A stretch of DNA of 64,000 nt from Okapia johnstoni (taxonomy: Eukaryota > Chordata > Mammalia > Artiodactyla > Giraffidae), in NCBI GenBank assembly GCA_024291935.2, contig CM044320.1:33882001-33946000 (forward strand). Reading direction: 5' to 3'. Under the pieces are notes generated by a model. It saw only the letters and a program-made list of their open reading frames with translations, was not told the DNA's origin and did not search any database. This document shows, piece by piece, positions 33,480 through 45,078 of the stretch (its first letter is position 1; every line of letters starts with the position of its first letter). The translations under genes were made by a program, and so were the position numbers.

Positions 33480-33930
33480 CAGTAGGCTTTATTGAAGTAT
33501 CTTATACACAGAACAAAGTACACAAATCGTAAGTGGATGGCTTGATGGAATAATTGTTGTAAAGTGCACACATCTGTGTAACCAGTGCAAGAAAACAGAA
33601 AATTACCAGCCCCTCCAACTCTCCTCCCCAATGCTCCCGTGAGTAACCAATTTCCTGATTTCTAATGCCATTGATACAATTTTGCCTGTTTTTATCATTT
33701 GTATAAATAGAATTATGTAGTTTATATTCTTTTGTGTCTGGCTTATTTTGATTATTATGTTGGTGAAATTCCTGTATGATATTGTATATGGTTAATTTAT
33801 TTCATTCTCCTTAACTATCATGGTATTCAGTTGTACATGTATTTTATAGTTGCTGGCCATTTCGGTAGTTTCCAGTTTGGATGTATTACAAATAGTGCTC
33901 CAGGGAATGTTTTTGTGCACATCTTTTGGT
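33480..33930 (-). mobile_element. old L1M-type 3' fragment
   Basis: Antisense old L1 3' UTR: 'ctttattgaagtatcttatacacagaacaaagtacac', 'tttgtgtctggcttattttgattatt', 'tagttgctggccatttcggtagtttccagtttgg'. Predates ruminants. Confidence 0.78.
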
Positions 33931-34429
33931 GATGATTTTATTTTGGTCAGGGACTAAATTCAAGTAATTTGAATTCAGCAGCCCTGTGAAGTGATGTTGA
34001 GGTAAGCGTCTTTGAAAGCAGACAAGTGGATTTTAGGAAGGTAGGTGATGTGTCTGCTTCAGCATGATGTTCTGAACATTGCTGGTCAGGAATGTAGATT
34101 CCTCTTGAGGGTGTGGCTTGGCAGAAGCCCTCTCTGATAAGTGTGTGATGTGGTAAGGTTTGCTCCCCTGGCAGAGGAGGGCTTTGATTCATTTCAGGAA
34201 GGGACTACAGAGGAGAGAAGATAGATCCAGAAGACAGACGTGTCTGGGCTACCCTAGAAATGGTTAGGATATGTCACCCGCCAGATCAAGAATCTGGAAA
34301 CGTGTTAACCCAGGGGAAGAACCAGCTTATGAGACTTGAAGAGTCTAGGAAATGAACAGAGAAATAAAAATTGATTTCAGCAGGCAGGCGGGAGGTCTCA
34401 AAGCATTTTTAGATGAATTTATTAAGTCT
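33931..34429. other. non-coding, no recognised element
   Basis: No repeat named. A minus-strand open stretch at 33947-34192 has no splice context or motif. Confidence 0.35.
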
Positions 34430-34644
34430 GATGAAACTGTTGGTCTCTCAGTTGCCTCCGACTCTTTGTGACCCCTTGGATTGTAGTCCACCAGGCTCCT
34501 CTGTTCATGGGATTCTCTAGGCAAGAATAGTGAAGTGAGTAGCCACTCCTTTCTCCAGGGAATGTTCCTGACCCAGGGATTGAACCTGGGTCTCTTGCAT
34601 TGCAGGCAGATTCTTTACTGTCTGAGCCACAAGGGAAGCCCTTG
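34430..34644 (-). mobile_element. Bov-tA SINE
   Basis: Reverse copy from about 'ggtctctcagttgcctccgac' to 'gtctgagccacaagggaagccc'. A short direct repeat, ttaagtct, flanks it (34422-34429, 34645-34652). Confidence 0.92.
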
Positions 34645-34854
34645 TTAAGTCTAACTCCTGTTTTAAGGAAGCTTTGAAAAACCAGTCCCTAAAGCATGAA
34701 CCTTGAGTCAAGAATGAACTTAATGAAATTACCAAACTAAGAATAAATGTATTTTTCAAGCAAATACAGAATGTGAGCATGTGGGCTTTGCCAGGAGACT
34801 GTTCTGTGTCAGATCACAGCTTCATTTTCTTTCCCTGTAATCTTCCCAGCCAGC

Positions 34855-34990
34855 TTCCTGATCTGTAAAATGTAAAATGGGGACATTGACACACCCACTT
34901 TATAGGTTTCCTGTGACAGGGTACTTCCATAGTGCCTGGAGTGTGCTGCTGGGTGCATTGCACTGGCACTAAAAATAATAGCCATTATTC
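34855..34990 (+). repeat. MIR SINE fragment
   Basis: Forward MIR 3' part: 'cctgatctgtaaaatgtaaaatggggacattgac', 'agtgcctggagtgtgctg' and 'ctaaaaataatagccattatt'. Confidence 0.75.
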
Positions 34991-35659
34991 TTTTTATTTT
35001 TCTGATTTTTACTATGACTGATATTACGTGGTTGACTCTGCATTGGATACTTGGTAGAAGCTTTCAGATTATTTTTTTAATGTATGAGATTAACTTTTTT
35101 TTTTTAAAGTGTGGAGAATACGAACAAAAATATTTTCCGACTTGCCTCGCCTTAAACTGAAACTCAGAGGAAAGCTGAAGGGAAACATTTGTCTGTGTGT
35201 CCTTGGCAGGTCCCTCCCCAGCGTGAGTCAGTAAAGACACTTTTAGTTGTTGCAACTGCTTTACTTGGTTGTTTCAAGAAGAGACCAGACGAGCTAAGAT
35301 TCACAAGAGAACTGGGTCGTTTTGCACAAAGGAAAATCATCATGATTTTATTTACTTCACTCTCAACTCATATCAGGCATTTTGCAAACAAGTGTATGTA
35401 TGTAGCAACGGGCTTTAGTGAGAGGCTCTGTGGGTGATTCACTACAGACCGCAGCTGGTATAGGGTGTCCATTCCAACTGACTGTGGCTAGTGACGTCTT
35501 TCCACCTTTTGGTACATTCTGGACTAACTCTTGGGGCATCTGTGGTAGATTAAGCATAATTTTGCCCTCAGTGAGATTATGATCTCACAAATGAACATTT
35601 GTTCTAAGAAGGAAGCTTTTAGAGTGAGTTGAGTCTAAGACAGCATTTGACCCAAGATT

Positions 35660-35790
35660 CTGAACTTCTAGTTCTGACTTCTCAACAAATGATCTATGAG
35701 ACTTCAGGTATAGCATTAATCCTGGGTCTCAGTTTTCTTGTCTGTAAAATCAGAAAGTTAGACTTTGAGGCAAGGGAAGATTCTGTGAAT
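35660..35790 (+). repeat. probable MIR fragment
   Basis: Weak match to the MIR core around 'cctgggtctcagttttcttgtctgtaaaatcagaaag'. Boundaries unclear. Confidence 0.5.
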
Positions 35791-36423
35791 CTCTAAGTTT
35801 AATAGTATCTAGTTTGGGGTATAGTTTTATTTTTCTAAAAGCTGTATTCTTTCAAGGGTTTGGCCAAGTCAGAAGGTCTTATGATGGCAGCTTTTGGCAC
35901 TTAATGATAGTAGAGGAAGGAACAGTTTTAAGATTTGACCTGAGTTCGCAAAATAGTTAATGTCCACTTCAGATAAAAAACAAATGACCCGACTGTTGTG
36001 ACTGATGTACAGTTATGTGACTATATATAAATTCATTTTCACTCTGGCATTTACTTTAACCAGCTTTCCTACACTTGCTTTATTCATTAAAGGATGTTTA
36101 TGTTAACATAAATAAATATTCAAGACATTGTATATGGCATAACTGGATTATGGAAACTGCGTTGGCCTTATCTCACAGATATATGTAAATTCTCAGTTCT
36201 CACATTACAGTCCCACAGTTGGGTGTGTCACAAGTTTGAGTTTGTTTTGTTGTTCCACATGTTGAAGAAATTATATATTAAAAATGATATTTGAAAATGA
36301 AATACTGGGTTCAACTGAATTAATAAAATAAGAATACTAAATAGCGCTATCACTATTACTTTTAAGTAATACTCAAAATAATTGCTTTTAGGTTTTGAAC
36401 TCTATCTTCTTATACCCAAGGGT
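35791..36423. other. AT-rich non-coding
   Basis: No exon or named repeat. Confidence 0.4.
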
Positions 36424-36840
36424 TCTTGTTGTTCAGTCCCTGAGTCGTGTCTGACTCTGTCACCCCGGGGACTGCAGCAAGTGAGGCTTCCCTATCCTTC
36501 ACTATTTCCTGGAGTTTACTCAAACTCATATCCATTGAGTTTGTGATGTCATCCACCCATCTCATCCTCTGTCACCACCTTCTCTTCCTGCCTTCAGTCT
36601 TTCCCAGCATCAGGGTCTTTTCCAATGAGTCAGCTCTTTCACATCAGGTGGCCAGGTAGTGGAGCTTCAGCTTCAGCATCCGTCCTTCCAGTGAATATTC
36701 AGGGTTGATTTCCTTTAGGATTGACTGGTTTGATCTCCTTGTAGCCCAAGCGACTCCCAAGAGTTCTCCAGCACCACAATTTGAAAGCATCAGTTTTTGG
36801 GAACTCAGCCTTCTTTATGGTCCAACTCTCACATCCGTAC
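36424..36840 (-). mobile_element. BovB LINE 3' end, diverged
   Basis: Reverse copy from 'ttgttgttcagtccctgagtcgtg' to 'tccaactctcacatccgtac'. About 417 bases and clearly more diverged than neighbouring BovB ends. A short acccaag occurs at both flanks and may be the target duplication. Confidence 0.92.
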
Positions 36841-37259
36841 ACCCAAGAGGACATATAGGAAATATTTAAAGTAAACTGAGAACTTTGGAATATTTGTGCT
36901 TTGACCCATTTAGTTGTTCTGGCAACTGGCAAACAGAAGAAATACCATTTGCCTAGTGTGCAGGGAACACCCTGGTCTCTGATGTAATCACGGGTGATGG
37001 TGGTGAAAGCTCTCTGGTTATACTAGTCTTGAGGCTGAATAGACCAAGTACAGGAATGAGGTGGGGGCTCATCAAAACCTCTTCATCAGGCGGAGGAAGG
37101 CTGTGGGAATGTGCAGGTCATTCTCCAGGCCTCCCAAGGGATCATTCTACCTGCTTGTGCAGTGGTTTCTAAGAGGGGTTTGTAGCCACTGAGACAGTGT
37201 CCTTTCCCAAAGAACTGCCCCTTTTGTGCTTTCTGTCTGTACCTTTCTTCCAGTCTCTA
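36841..37259. other. non-coding, no recognised element
   Basis: No exon or named repeat. Confidence 0.4.
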
Positions 37260-37530
37260 TCAGTTTATTTATTTCTTTTTCTTTTGCCTGTGCTGGGTCT
37301 TCGTTGCTTGTGGCAAGTGGGGGCTACTCTGCATTGCGGTGCGCAGGCTTCTCATTGCTGTGGCTTATCTTGTTGTGGAACACAGGCTCTAGGCATGCAG
37401 GCTTCAGTAGTTGTGGTGCATGGGCTTAGTCGCCCAAAGGCATGTCGGATCCTCCTGGACCAGGGATCAAATCTGTGTCCCCTGCATTGGCAGGTGAACT
37501 CTTAACCTCTGGACCACCAGGGAAGGTCCC
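37260..37530 (-). mobile_element. CHR-type tRNA-derived SINE, long form
   Basis: Reverse copy about 270 bases long with the longer middle region ('cttcgttgcttgtggcaagtggggg', 'ttctcattgctgtggcttatcttgttgtggaacac', 'cagtagttgtggtgcatgggcttag'). It ends with the head complement 'cctctggaccaccagggaaggtcc'. Confidence 0.9.
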
Positions 37531-38345
37531 TATCACTTTAATTATTACATGGGATTTGAAGTTTTCTAACTCCTGACTACATATTTTGGACCAAATATTC
37601 CTTATTCTAGACAATTTGTACTAAACATTCTGAAAATACTGCTTGGAGATGGCTATCTTGTTTGGGGTCATGTGTCACCTATGTGGTTTTGTCTTGTGCT
37701 TTCTTTGATTTATCATAACCTGAGATAATACATAAATAAATTTATTCATTAAATTTACGAAAGCTTTTCCTTTCCATTTTTCTTCCCTCTAGTAATCTCT
37801 CCCTGTCTCATGAAATATCTAAGATCACCTTTGCAATCAAATGGAGATTTAGTTGGGCTGTTAGAATCCCTTAAGCATCCCTGAGTGTGAGCGTGAGTAG
37901 ATGGAGTTCAAGGGCTGCTCAAAGTTCTTAGCTCAAATGGCTGAAGTCATAGTCATCTATTTATTCTTGATTGTTCCTTTTCCTCTTACCTCTTGGGAAA
38001 CTGGTGATCAGTGCCTTTGACTTTTTCTTTCCTTAATCCACATATGCAAGAAGGGTAACTGTTGACAGAGAGAAGGAAATGTTTACATATTTATATAACC
38101 AATATGTAGGGGGCGTGTGTGTGCAGGCTTGTGCATGCATAGCTCTGTAACTGCAAGGTGGTGTCTGTTTCTCTTAAGTCACCATGCATATCCACAGTTA
38201 ATGAGGAGGCCCTAGCATCTATGATGACACTCAGGTATGTAGTTTCATCAGTGTTTTAAATATTTTAAGGAGGAAGTCGGTTGGTGGGAGTTCTGACTCT
38301 TATTTTAGTGGATCTATGGTTTAAAATTATGATATTTTCACTGAT
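37531..38345. other. non-coding, no recognised element
   Basis: No exon or named repeat. A short (GT)n patch is near 38111. Confidence 0.4.
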
Positions 38346-38347
38346 AT

Positions 38348-38540
38348 ATTTAAAATGGATAACCAACAAGGACCATGGAACTCTGCTCAATTGTATGTGG
38401 CAGCCTGGATGGAAGTGGAATTTGGGGGAGAATGGATGCAAGTTTGTGTACTGGCTGAGTCCCTTTGCTGTTCACCTGCAACTATCACAACATTGCTAAT
38501 GGGCTATACCCCAATACAAAATAAAAATAAACAAAATTGT
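38348..38540 (+). mobile_element. L1 LINE 3' terminus
   Basis: Plus-strand L1 end: 'taaaatggataaccaacaaggacc', 'gggggagaatggatgcaagtttgtg', 'tgagtccctttgctgttcacctgcaactatcacaac' and 'ctataccccaatacaaaataaaaataaac'. Strongly 5'-truncated. Confidence 0.9.
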
Positions 38541-38679
38541 GATGTTGTAGGGAAACCTGCGTTCTGGCACCAGAATTTCAGTTAGCCAGGGTCTCCATTG
38601 CTATGAGAGTGAAGAAGTGAGATAAGTATTTTCAGTCATTCTTAAATCCATTACTTAGCAATAGCTCAGGGCTTTGTGC

Positions 38680-38935
38680 TGAAGTTAAAGCTCCAATACT
38701 TTGGCCACCTGATGTGATGAGCCAACTCGTTGGAAAAGACCCTGATTCTGGGAAAGACTGAAGGAAAAGGAGAAGAGTGCAGCAGAGAATGAGATGGTTG
38801 GACAGCATCACTGACTCAATGGATGAATTTGAGCAAGCTCCAGGAAGTAGTGAAGGACAGGGAAGTCTGGCATGCTGTAGTCCCTGGGGTTGCAAAGAGA
38901 CAGGCATGACTTAGGGACTGAACAACAACAAACAC
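38680..38935 (+). mobile_element. BovB LINE 3' end with target duplication
   Basis: 5'-truncated terminus from 'tgaagttaaagctccaatactttgg' to 'actgaacaacaacaaac'. Direct repeats agggctttgtgc (38668-38679) and aggactttgtgc (38936-38947) differ at one base. Confidence 0.94.
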
Positions 38936-38947
38936 AGGACTTTGTGC

Positions 38948-39474
38948 ATCAGGATCACAGAATTGAAATTGGATCCTCAGGATGTGTTCAGTGTTCCTTA
39001 CATACCATAATGCTGCTTTGAGATAAGCTTTTACAAGTGAAATGTGGGATTCTGGGGCATTCTCAAAAGTTTTGCGTAATTTGGTGGGACTTAAATGGTC
39101 TTACTGTTTATAAATTTTTATAAATTAAAGAATGGATTATTTGACTAAAAAAGTGGGCTTTTTGGTTCTTCAGGGTCTAAATTGATCTTAGCTGAGGTCT
39201 GGCATAGACCACTCCTTTCAGGGAGCTTTCCCTCAAATTATTAGGGTTCTCAAAAAACCAAGTATTGTATAAAGCAGAAAATAAAAGGTCTTCAAGGAGT
39301 ATCAGGCCTTTAAGCATAAGACATCTACCAAGAGAAAATGGTAATGCCCTCAAATACCCATTTACTTTGACCTTCTTTGAGAGACTGCGTCTGAGTGACT
39401 CTCCAGGGACAGAAAAAACCAACTAATTCTACTGAAGTGTTACAAGACCCAGAAGGTGGTTTCTTTTTTTCTTT
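38948..39474. other. non-coding, no recognised element
   Basis: About 530 bases with no exon or named repeat. Confidence 0.4.
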
Positions 39475-39990
39475 TTTGTCATTTAAAAAAAAATTGAAAT
39501 ACAGTTGACATACAATAATGTTAGTTTTAGATATACTTACAAGATGGTTTGACATGTGCATACATTGTGAAATGATCAGTGGACATGAACTTGGGCCAAC
39601 TTTGGGAGATAATGAAGGACAGGGAAGCCTGGTGTGCTGCAGTCCATGGGGTTGCAAAGAATCAACTGAGCAACTGAACAACAGCAACAACAGTGAAATG
39701 ATCACCATGATAAGTCTGGGAACCATCTGTCCCCAAGGTTGTTATAACTATTGACCATATTCCTTATGCTGTGTGTTACATCCCCATGACTTACTTGTTA
39801 TATAACTGGAGGTTTGTACCTCTCAGTCCCCTTCACCTATTTCACCCACCTCCACATCCTCCTTGCTTTGACAGCCAGCCATTCATTCTCTTTATCTCTG
39901 AGTCTGTTTTCATTTTGTTTGTTTGTTTTTTAGGTTCAACATATAAGTGAGATTATGTGATATTTGACTTTTTTCACTTGGCAGAAAGTG
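39475..39990 (-). mobile_element. old L1M-type 3' fragment split by a BovB piece
   Basis: Antisense L1 3' UTR: 'attgaaatacagttgacatacaataatgttag' and 'gtttgacatgtgcatacattgtgaaatgatca'. After a 114-base insertion it continues 'ccatgataagtctgggaaccatctg' to 'gtgagattatgtgatatttgac'. Confidence 0.85.
39579..39692 (+). mobile_element. short BovB/Bov-A 3' fragment with 12-bp target duplication
   Basis: Only about 114 bases of the shared BovB-type 3' end ('gaaggacagggaagcctgg' to 'gcaactgaacaacagcaacaaca'). It lies between perfect copies of gtgaaatgatca (39567-39578 and 39693-39704) inside an old L1. Confidence 0.95.
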
Positions 39991-40387
39991 ATTTCTGTTT
40001 CCTCACTTTGTGGTCTTCCTGAATCCTCAGGAGGTAGAGCTGGAAAAAAAAAAAAAATCTGTGTCACGGCTGGTTCTTTGCACTAAAAATGCAGCTGATT
40101 CTTGTTATTTGTAGTAGTTACTTTCTGTAAAGTTGCCATAACTCTGAATTAGTGCCTATTGAGCCATTGCTCCTAGGGGATACACAGGCTTAGGTTCCTA
40201 TGATCTTCTGTCACAGTGTTTTCCCAACTGACCAATGCATAACCTTGTTTCTGTTAAAAGGGACCTTATTTCATGTTGTTGATACATTAACATTGAACTC
40301 ATGATGAACAGCACTGTAACTCATGCTTGTAAGCTTATCTGACACATGCATTTTCTCTACCAGGCTCATGACAGCTTTTCTTGCACT

Positions 40388-40765
40388 TCAGTTCACTTCA
40401 GTTCAGTTGCTCAGTCATGTCCGACTCTTTGCAACCCCATGAACTGCAGCATGCCAGGCCTCCCTGTCCATCACCAAGTCCCTGAGTCCACCTAAACCCA
40501 TGTCCATCGAGTCGGCAATGTCATCCAGCCATCTCATCCTCTGTCGTCCCCTTCTCCTCCTGCCCCCAATCCTTCCCAGCATGGTCTTTTCCAATGAGTC
40601 AACTCTTCTCATCAGGTGGCCAAAGTATTGGAGTTTCAACTTCAACATCAGTCCTTCCAATGAACACCCAGGACTGATCTCCTTTAGGATGGACTGGTTG
40701 GATCTCCTTGCAGTCCAAGGGACTCTCAAGAGTCTTCTCCAACACCACAGTTCAAAAGCGAGTGC
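40388..40765 (-). mobile_element. BovB LINE 3' end
   Basis: Reverse copy from 'tcagttcacttcagttcagttgctc' to 'cttctccaacaccacagttcaaaagc', about 375 bases and little diverged. It interrupts an ancient repeat. Confidence 0.94.
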
Positions 40766-40849
40766 TTGGGAACCATCTTAAACACTGAAATCACCAACCA
40801 AAAGCATGTGAGTGTGAAACATGACACAGGATAGACCATGGAAAGGACA

Positions 40850-40970
40850 TTTATTTTTTTTTGGCCACACCATGTGCTGTGCGAGATCCAAGTGCCCTGA
40901 CCAGGGATCAAACCTGTGTCCCCCTCAGTGGAAGGCTGGAGTCTTAACCACTGAACTGCCAGGGAAGTCC
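40850..40970 (-). mobile_element. CHR-type tRNA-derived SINE, short form
   Basis: Reverse copy: 'ttatttttttttggccacaccatgtgc', 'ccctgaccagggatcaaacctg' and 'cttaaccactgaactgccagggaagtcc'. About 120 bases, lacking the repeated middle units. Confidence 0.9.
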
Positions 40971-41339
40971 CTGGGACACTTATTTGTAGTAGGAGAGCTG
41001 AGCTGAAACAAGAAGGCAGAGCATTGCCTTGTTCAACCTCAGCTGGGGTTGTGCACATGGGCACTCAGATTTTTTGCTGTTCTGTGTATGGCCATGAACA
41101 ACAGCAGAAACACCATTGATAATGGTTTTGGGGGTTACAAATAAATTTTAGCTAGTGGGAAAATTCATGAACATCTACTGTATAATATAAGCAAAATAAT
41201 CCCAGATATTGTAGCAGGAATCTCCCTCAGCTCAGCTTTATAGCTCATGTAGAAAGCCAGTCATTCAAGGTAAAAATGTACTGCAAGTTGGTACTATGAC
41301 AATATCCAGAACACATTTTTTAAATAGCTTCATGCAAAA

Positions 41340-41556
41340 GTGAAAAAGTGAAAGCGTTAGTCACTCAGTCGTGTCTAACTCTGCTACCCCATGGACAGCA
41401 GCTCACCTGGCTCCTCTGTCCATGGAAATCGCCAGGCAAGAATACTGGAGTGAGTTGCCATTTCCTTCTCCAGAGGATGTTCCCGACTCAGGGGTCGAAC
41501 CTAGGTCTCCTGCGTTGCCGGCAGATTCTTTACCATCAGAGCCACCAGGTAATCCC
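41340..41556 (-). mobile_element. Bov-tA SINE with target duplication
   Basis: Full-length reverse copy from 'gtgaaaaagtgaaagcgttag' to 'cagagccaccaggtaatccc'. Flanks agcttcatgcaaaa (41326-41339) and agcttcaggtaaaa (41557-41570) match at 12 of 14 bases. Confidence 0.94.
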
Positions 41557-41584
41557 AGCTTCAGGTAAAAAGAAGGCTAATTAG

Positions 41585-41760
41585 TGACTCCTTTTGTTGA
41601 ATATAAATGGCAGTTAACGCCTCTGATGCACTTGAACATCCTGTAGAATAGGAATAATGTCTTGTGTATCCTCCTGTCCCTGGCATGAAGGGTAATAATG
41701 GCCAACACACAGTGGGACCTCAGTAAGTGAATGAATACTAAATAAACAAACGAAAGAGCC
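41585..41760 (+). repeat. probable L2 LINE 3' end
   Basis: 'aatgtcttgtgtatcctcctgtccctggcatgaagg' followed by 'cacacagtgggacctcagtaagtgaatgaatac' fits the L2 terminus. Diverged. Confidence 0.6.
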
Positions 41761-42049
41761 AGGAGAAATCTGCTCCATGGTGCCTGGGTGCTTGAGGGCA
41801 CAGTAGGAATCTAATGCGTCATTTCAACTTAGATAATTTCCTGTCCATTGTGTTCATTAATTCATGTAAATGCTAATTAACCATCAGAGAGAGTAGTGTC
41901 TTGGATCTGGTGTAGCATGGAGGGCATCATAGCTGGGCCTGAGGATGGAACAATTTTGAGAAAATTACTAAAAAGGGCTGGAACTGCATTGGACTTCTTC
42001 TTCCATCTCACCATGGAGCTCGGCTGGCAGCGTTTTTTCCTCTAATATT

Positions 42050-42370
42050 CCGGATACCAACTTCTCTCCACTTTCACCTCACTCCCACACTGCTGTTATT
42101 AGAAACCTCTCTCTAGGCCATGGATTTGATCATGTCAGTCTCTTGCTTCAAGAGCTCCAGTCTCCCCTAAGAACCAATTCAAAGCTCCTTAGTGACCTGG
42201 CTCCATCCCTCCACCTCAGACTTGAGTCTCTTACCATTGCACCCACGCTCAAGCTAAACTGGACCCATCACTGGAACCCAGCCATGCCTCTTAGGATTTA
42301 CAGTCGTTGCACATTGTTGTCTGCTCCTTCACCCAGCTCTTCCTTTCAGCCCTAGCTCAAGTTACAGCCC
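42050..42370 (+). repeat. L2 LINE fragment
   Basis: 'gatcatgtcagtctcttgcttcaagagctccagtctcccctaag', 'aattcaaagctccttagtgacctggctcc' and 'tcttcctttcagccctagctcaagttac' follow the L2 3' region. It is translatable over about 70 codons but not a gene. Confidence 0.7.
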
Positions 42371-42465
42371 CTGTGCTATGTCTGGCAAGATACCTATCTC
42401 TCCCGAAGTAGACTCACATGTTAATGTTCAGTATGAGTCAGTGCATCTAAATATTATGTAGAGCA

Positions 42466-42657
42466 CTGATCCCCAACTTTCTCGTACCAGGGACTGATTT
42501 GGTGAAAGAGAACTTTTCCAGGGAGCAGGGGGTGGGGTGAGGGGTGGTTTGGGATGAATCAAGTGTGTTACTTTTACTGTGTACTTTATTTCTAATCTAA
42601 TGCTTCTGCTGATCTGAAGAGAGGTACCGGTCCTCAGGCCAGAGGTTGAGAACCCCA
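42466..42657. mobile_element. nonautonomous DNA transposon, probably hAT class
   Basis: Starts 'ctgatccccaactttctcgtaccagggac' and ends 'cagaggttgagaacccca', an imperfect terminal inverted repeat. Inner blocks 'gggatgaatcaagtgtgttac' and 'gaggtaccggtcctcaggcc' fit a known old mammalian MITE-like family whose name I cannot recall securely. No 8-bp target duplication was seen. Confidence 0.6.
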
Positions 42658-42964
42658 GATCTAGAGGAAAGAGGAAGGCTTGAAATGTCTTTAAAATAAA
42701 AAGGAGAGGCTAGACCTCAGTTTCTACTAAGGCAAGTAAAAAGCTGTGGCCGCCTTTTTGTTAACTAGCTTTGTCTGTTGTACAGAACTGAGCTTTTCCA
42801 CTCAGGAAACACCTACACTCGGCCGCACTCCACAGCCCCCAATATAAACATCCAGGGACTAGACTTGATTAAAGTAGAAGCAAGTGAAATTTTATGTGTG
42901 CGGAAATGACATTCATTTCAGATGTTATCTGTTTCAATTATTTCCTGCAGATTAACCATTTCAA

Positions 42965-43335
42965 ATATTCCAAATATTTATCATGGAGCTACTATGTATT
43001 AGAAACTGGGCCAGGGGCTGTGACGCGCGAAAAGATAAGCAGAACGCAGGGGCTTTTGTCTAGTGGGATGAAAGACGTGGAAGCACATTTCTGTAAAACA
43101 GGATAAATTGTACGCTTACTGCAGGTAGTGATGGTAGCACAAAAGAAGGTGAGACTTATTTTCAACCTGCTCAGTTCCATAGAAAAGCTTGGATTTAATG
43201 TGAGCCTTAAAGGGTGCATTTGGGAGTAGGTAGGTGGCAGGGCAGACTGAAGGAAGAGCATGGTTAGAGCGTTTCCAAGGGGAGGGAACAGTGTGAACAA
43301 AGGCACTGAGGCAGGAAAGTACAGGGACAAGTAGT
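42965..43335. repeat. ancient mammalian repeat, class uncertain
   Basis: 'gctactatgtattagaaactgggccaggggctgtg', 'ggcttttgtctagtggg', then 'gtgagccttaaagggtgcatttggg' and 'gaacagtgtgaacaaaggcactgaggcagg'. This is a pattern I know from an old mammal-wide repeat (L2 or MIR class). Family not certain. Confidence 0.5.
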
Positions 43336-43544
43336 GCAGGGAGTGCAGGGGTGAGGGAGGAGCATTGTTAACTAAGACTGGGAAAGCACATCATAATCTG
43401 GTGGAAAGAAACGTAATGGCAGTTTGTTTGGACTTAATGCTGCAGTCGTTAGGAGCCATGCAGAGTTTTAAAACAAAGGAAGTATAAGACAGCAAGAGCA
43501 GCTGCTAAAATTTGTCAACATTTACTAGTTTACTAGTAATCTAC

Positions 43545-43880
43545 AACATTTCCTAGGTGTCAGGCCCTTTTACTTAATCCTCACTGCAGCACTTTGCTGC
43601 TGCTGCTGCTGAGTCGCTTCAGTCGTGTTTGACTCTGTGCGACCCCATAGATGGCAGCCCACCAGGCTGTGCCGTCCTGCCTGGAATTCTCCAGGCAAGA
43701 ACACTGGAGTGGGTTGCCATTTCCTTCTCCAATGCATGAAAGTGAAAAGTGAAAGTTGAGATGAGTACTATTAGTATCACATTTTATAGATCAAATGGAA
43801 AGCCCAGAGAATTTAAGTAACTTTCCCAGGATCTACCACAAATAAGTGGTGGACCTGGGACTTGAAGCCAGCAAGTTTTA
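43545..43880 (-). repeat. MIR SINE split by a Bov-A2
   Basis: The left piece 'ctaggtgtcaggcccttttacttaatcctcactgc' and right piece (from 43760) 'cattttatagatcaaatggaaagcccagagaatttaagtaac' are colinear parts of one reverse MIR. Confidence 0.8.
43596..43755 (-). mobile_element. Bov-A2 SINE, single unit
   Basis: Reverse unit with (GCT)n at the left and 'ccaatgcatgaaagtgaaaag' at the right. It lies inside a MIR. Confidence 0.93.
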
Positions 43881-44379
43881 TTTAAGAACTTGGTTGTGAA
43901 CCTGAATGTGTAGAGTTTAGGGAGTCTCTGAACTTTCTCAATTGTTTGCAAAGTGTTTAGTATGTATGTATGTGTGCATTTGTTTAAGAGAACATCTAAA
44001 GCTTTAACCATATGAAAAGTATGTTCCATAAAAGGTTAATTAATAAAGACTATGGTAGCCTTCTCTTTTGTTCTCAGAAGTCCCTCAGGATGTTCAATGC
44101 ATTATATGGTGACTGCAGGCTTATGTTGCTACTTACATTGGAAGAAGCAGAAGAAAATAGCACCACTCAAAATGAAATGTCACAGCAGTTTGTAGGAATT
44201 GTTATTATAGTATTACAAGTGGCAAGCTCTTCTTGATCTGTGAGAAACATGCAAAATGCGCAAGAAGTTCTTTGGAGAGTAAACATGAGCTATCCAGACC
44301 TTAAAATTTATGATAATTTTTAAAAGATTTTTTTGATGTGGACCATTTCTTAAAATCTTTATTGAATTTGTTACAATAT
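43881..44379. other. non-coding, no recognised element
   Basis: No exon or named repeat. Confidence 0.4.
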
Positions 44380-44508
44380 TGCTTCTACTTTATGTTGGTC
44401 TTTTGGCCATGAGGCATGTGGGATCTTAGCTTACCAACAAGGGGTAGAATGCACACCCCCAGCTTTGGAAGGTGAAGTCTTAACCACTGGACTGCCAGGG
44501 AAGTCCCA
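44380..44508 (-). mobile_element. CHR-type tRNA-derived SINE, short form
   Basis: Reverse copy: 'gtcttttggccatgaggcatgtgggatcttag' to 'cttaaccactggactgccagggaagtccc'. Confidence 0.88.
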
Positions 44509-44873
44509 AAATTTGTGATAATTTGAAGGCAGAAAGCCTGGGTCTCCACTGGACAAACATCATTCTTAACAAAAGTTAAATAAACTCCTGAAATTTGAAA
44601 TGTTTTTGAAAAATGCCTAGATGCTAATCTTCTTTCAACTGTTCCAGTTTGTCTTTTTACAGTTAGAGGGACTTAGGGGATGAATATTTATTAACCTATG
44701 AGACTGAAAATTCCTTGTGGCCAGTAGTGAATTCAAAGGCAGATATCCAGATGAAAGAATCCACATTAAAGAATTGCCCGGTTTATATCACGTGAGAAAT
44801 CAGACTGATACCTAAATTTTGTTTAGAGTGAAAAATATTGAGTTAAATATGTACATCTTTAAGATGTTACCAG
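44509..44873. other. non-coding, no recognised element
   Basis: No exon or named repeat. Confidence 0.4.
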
Positions 44874-45078
44874 CACTGATAACTCAGATGGTAAAGAATC
44901 TGACTATAATGCAGGAGACCTGGGGTTCGATCCCTGGGTCAGGAAGATCCTCTGGAGAAGGAAATGGAAACCCACTCCAGTGTTCTTGCCTGGAGAATCC
45001 ATGGACAGAGGAGCCTGGTGGTCTACAGTCCATGGGGTCGCAAAGAGTTGGACATGACTGAGCAACTAACACATCACA
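44874..45078 (+). mobile_element. Bov-tA SINE
   Basis: Forward copy with a degraded head ('ataactcagatggtaaagaatctg'), the box-B-like 'cctggggttcgatccctgg', and an end 'gactgagcaactaacacatc'. Confidence 0.92.

Larger units (their letters stand above)
40088..41170. repeat. old non-ruminant interspersed repeat with two nested insertions
   Basis: Left part 40088-40384 ('ggatacacaggcttaggttcctatgatc', 'cataaccttgtttctg', 'gaactcatgatgaacagcactgtaactcatgc'), then 40766-40849 ('aaacactgaaatcaccaaccaaaagc') and 40971-41170. These read as one colinear ancient element, probably DNA-transposon derived. I recognise the pattern but not its exact family. Confidence 0.6.

Noticed and set aside
42143..42355. 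70-codon plus-strand open frame
   Set aside because: Lies within an L2 fragment.
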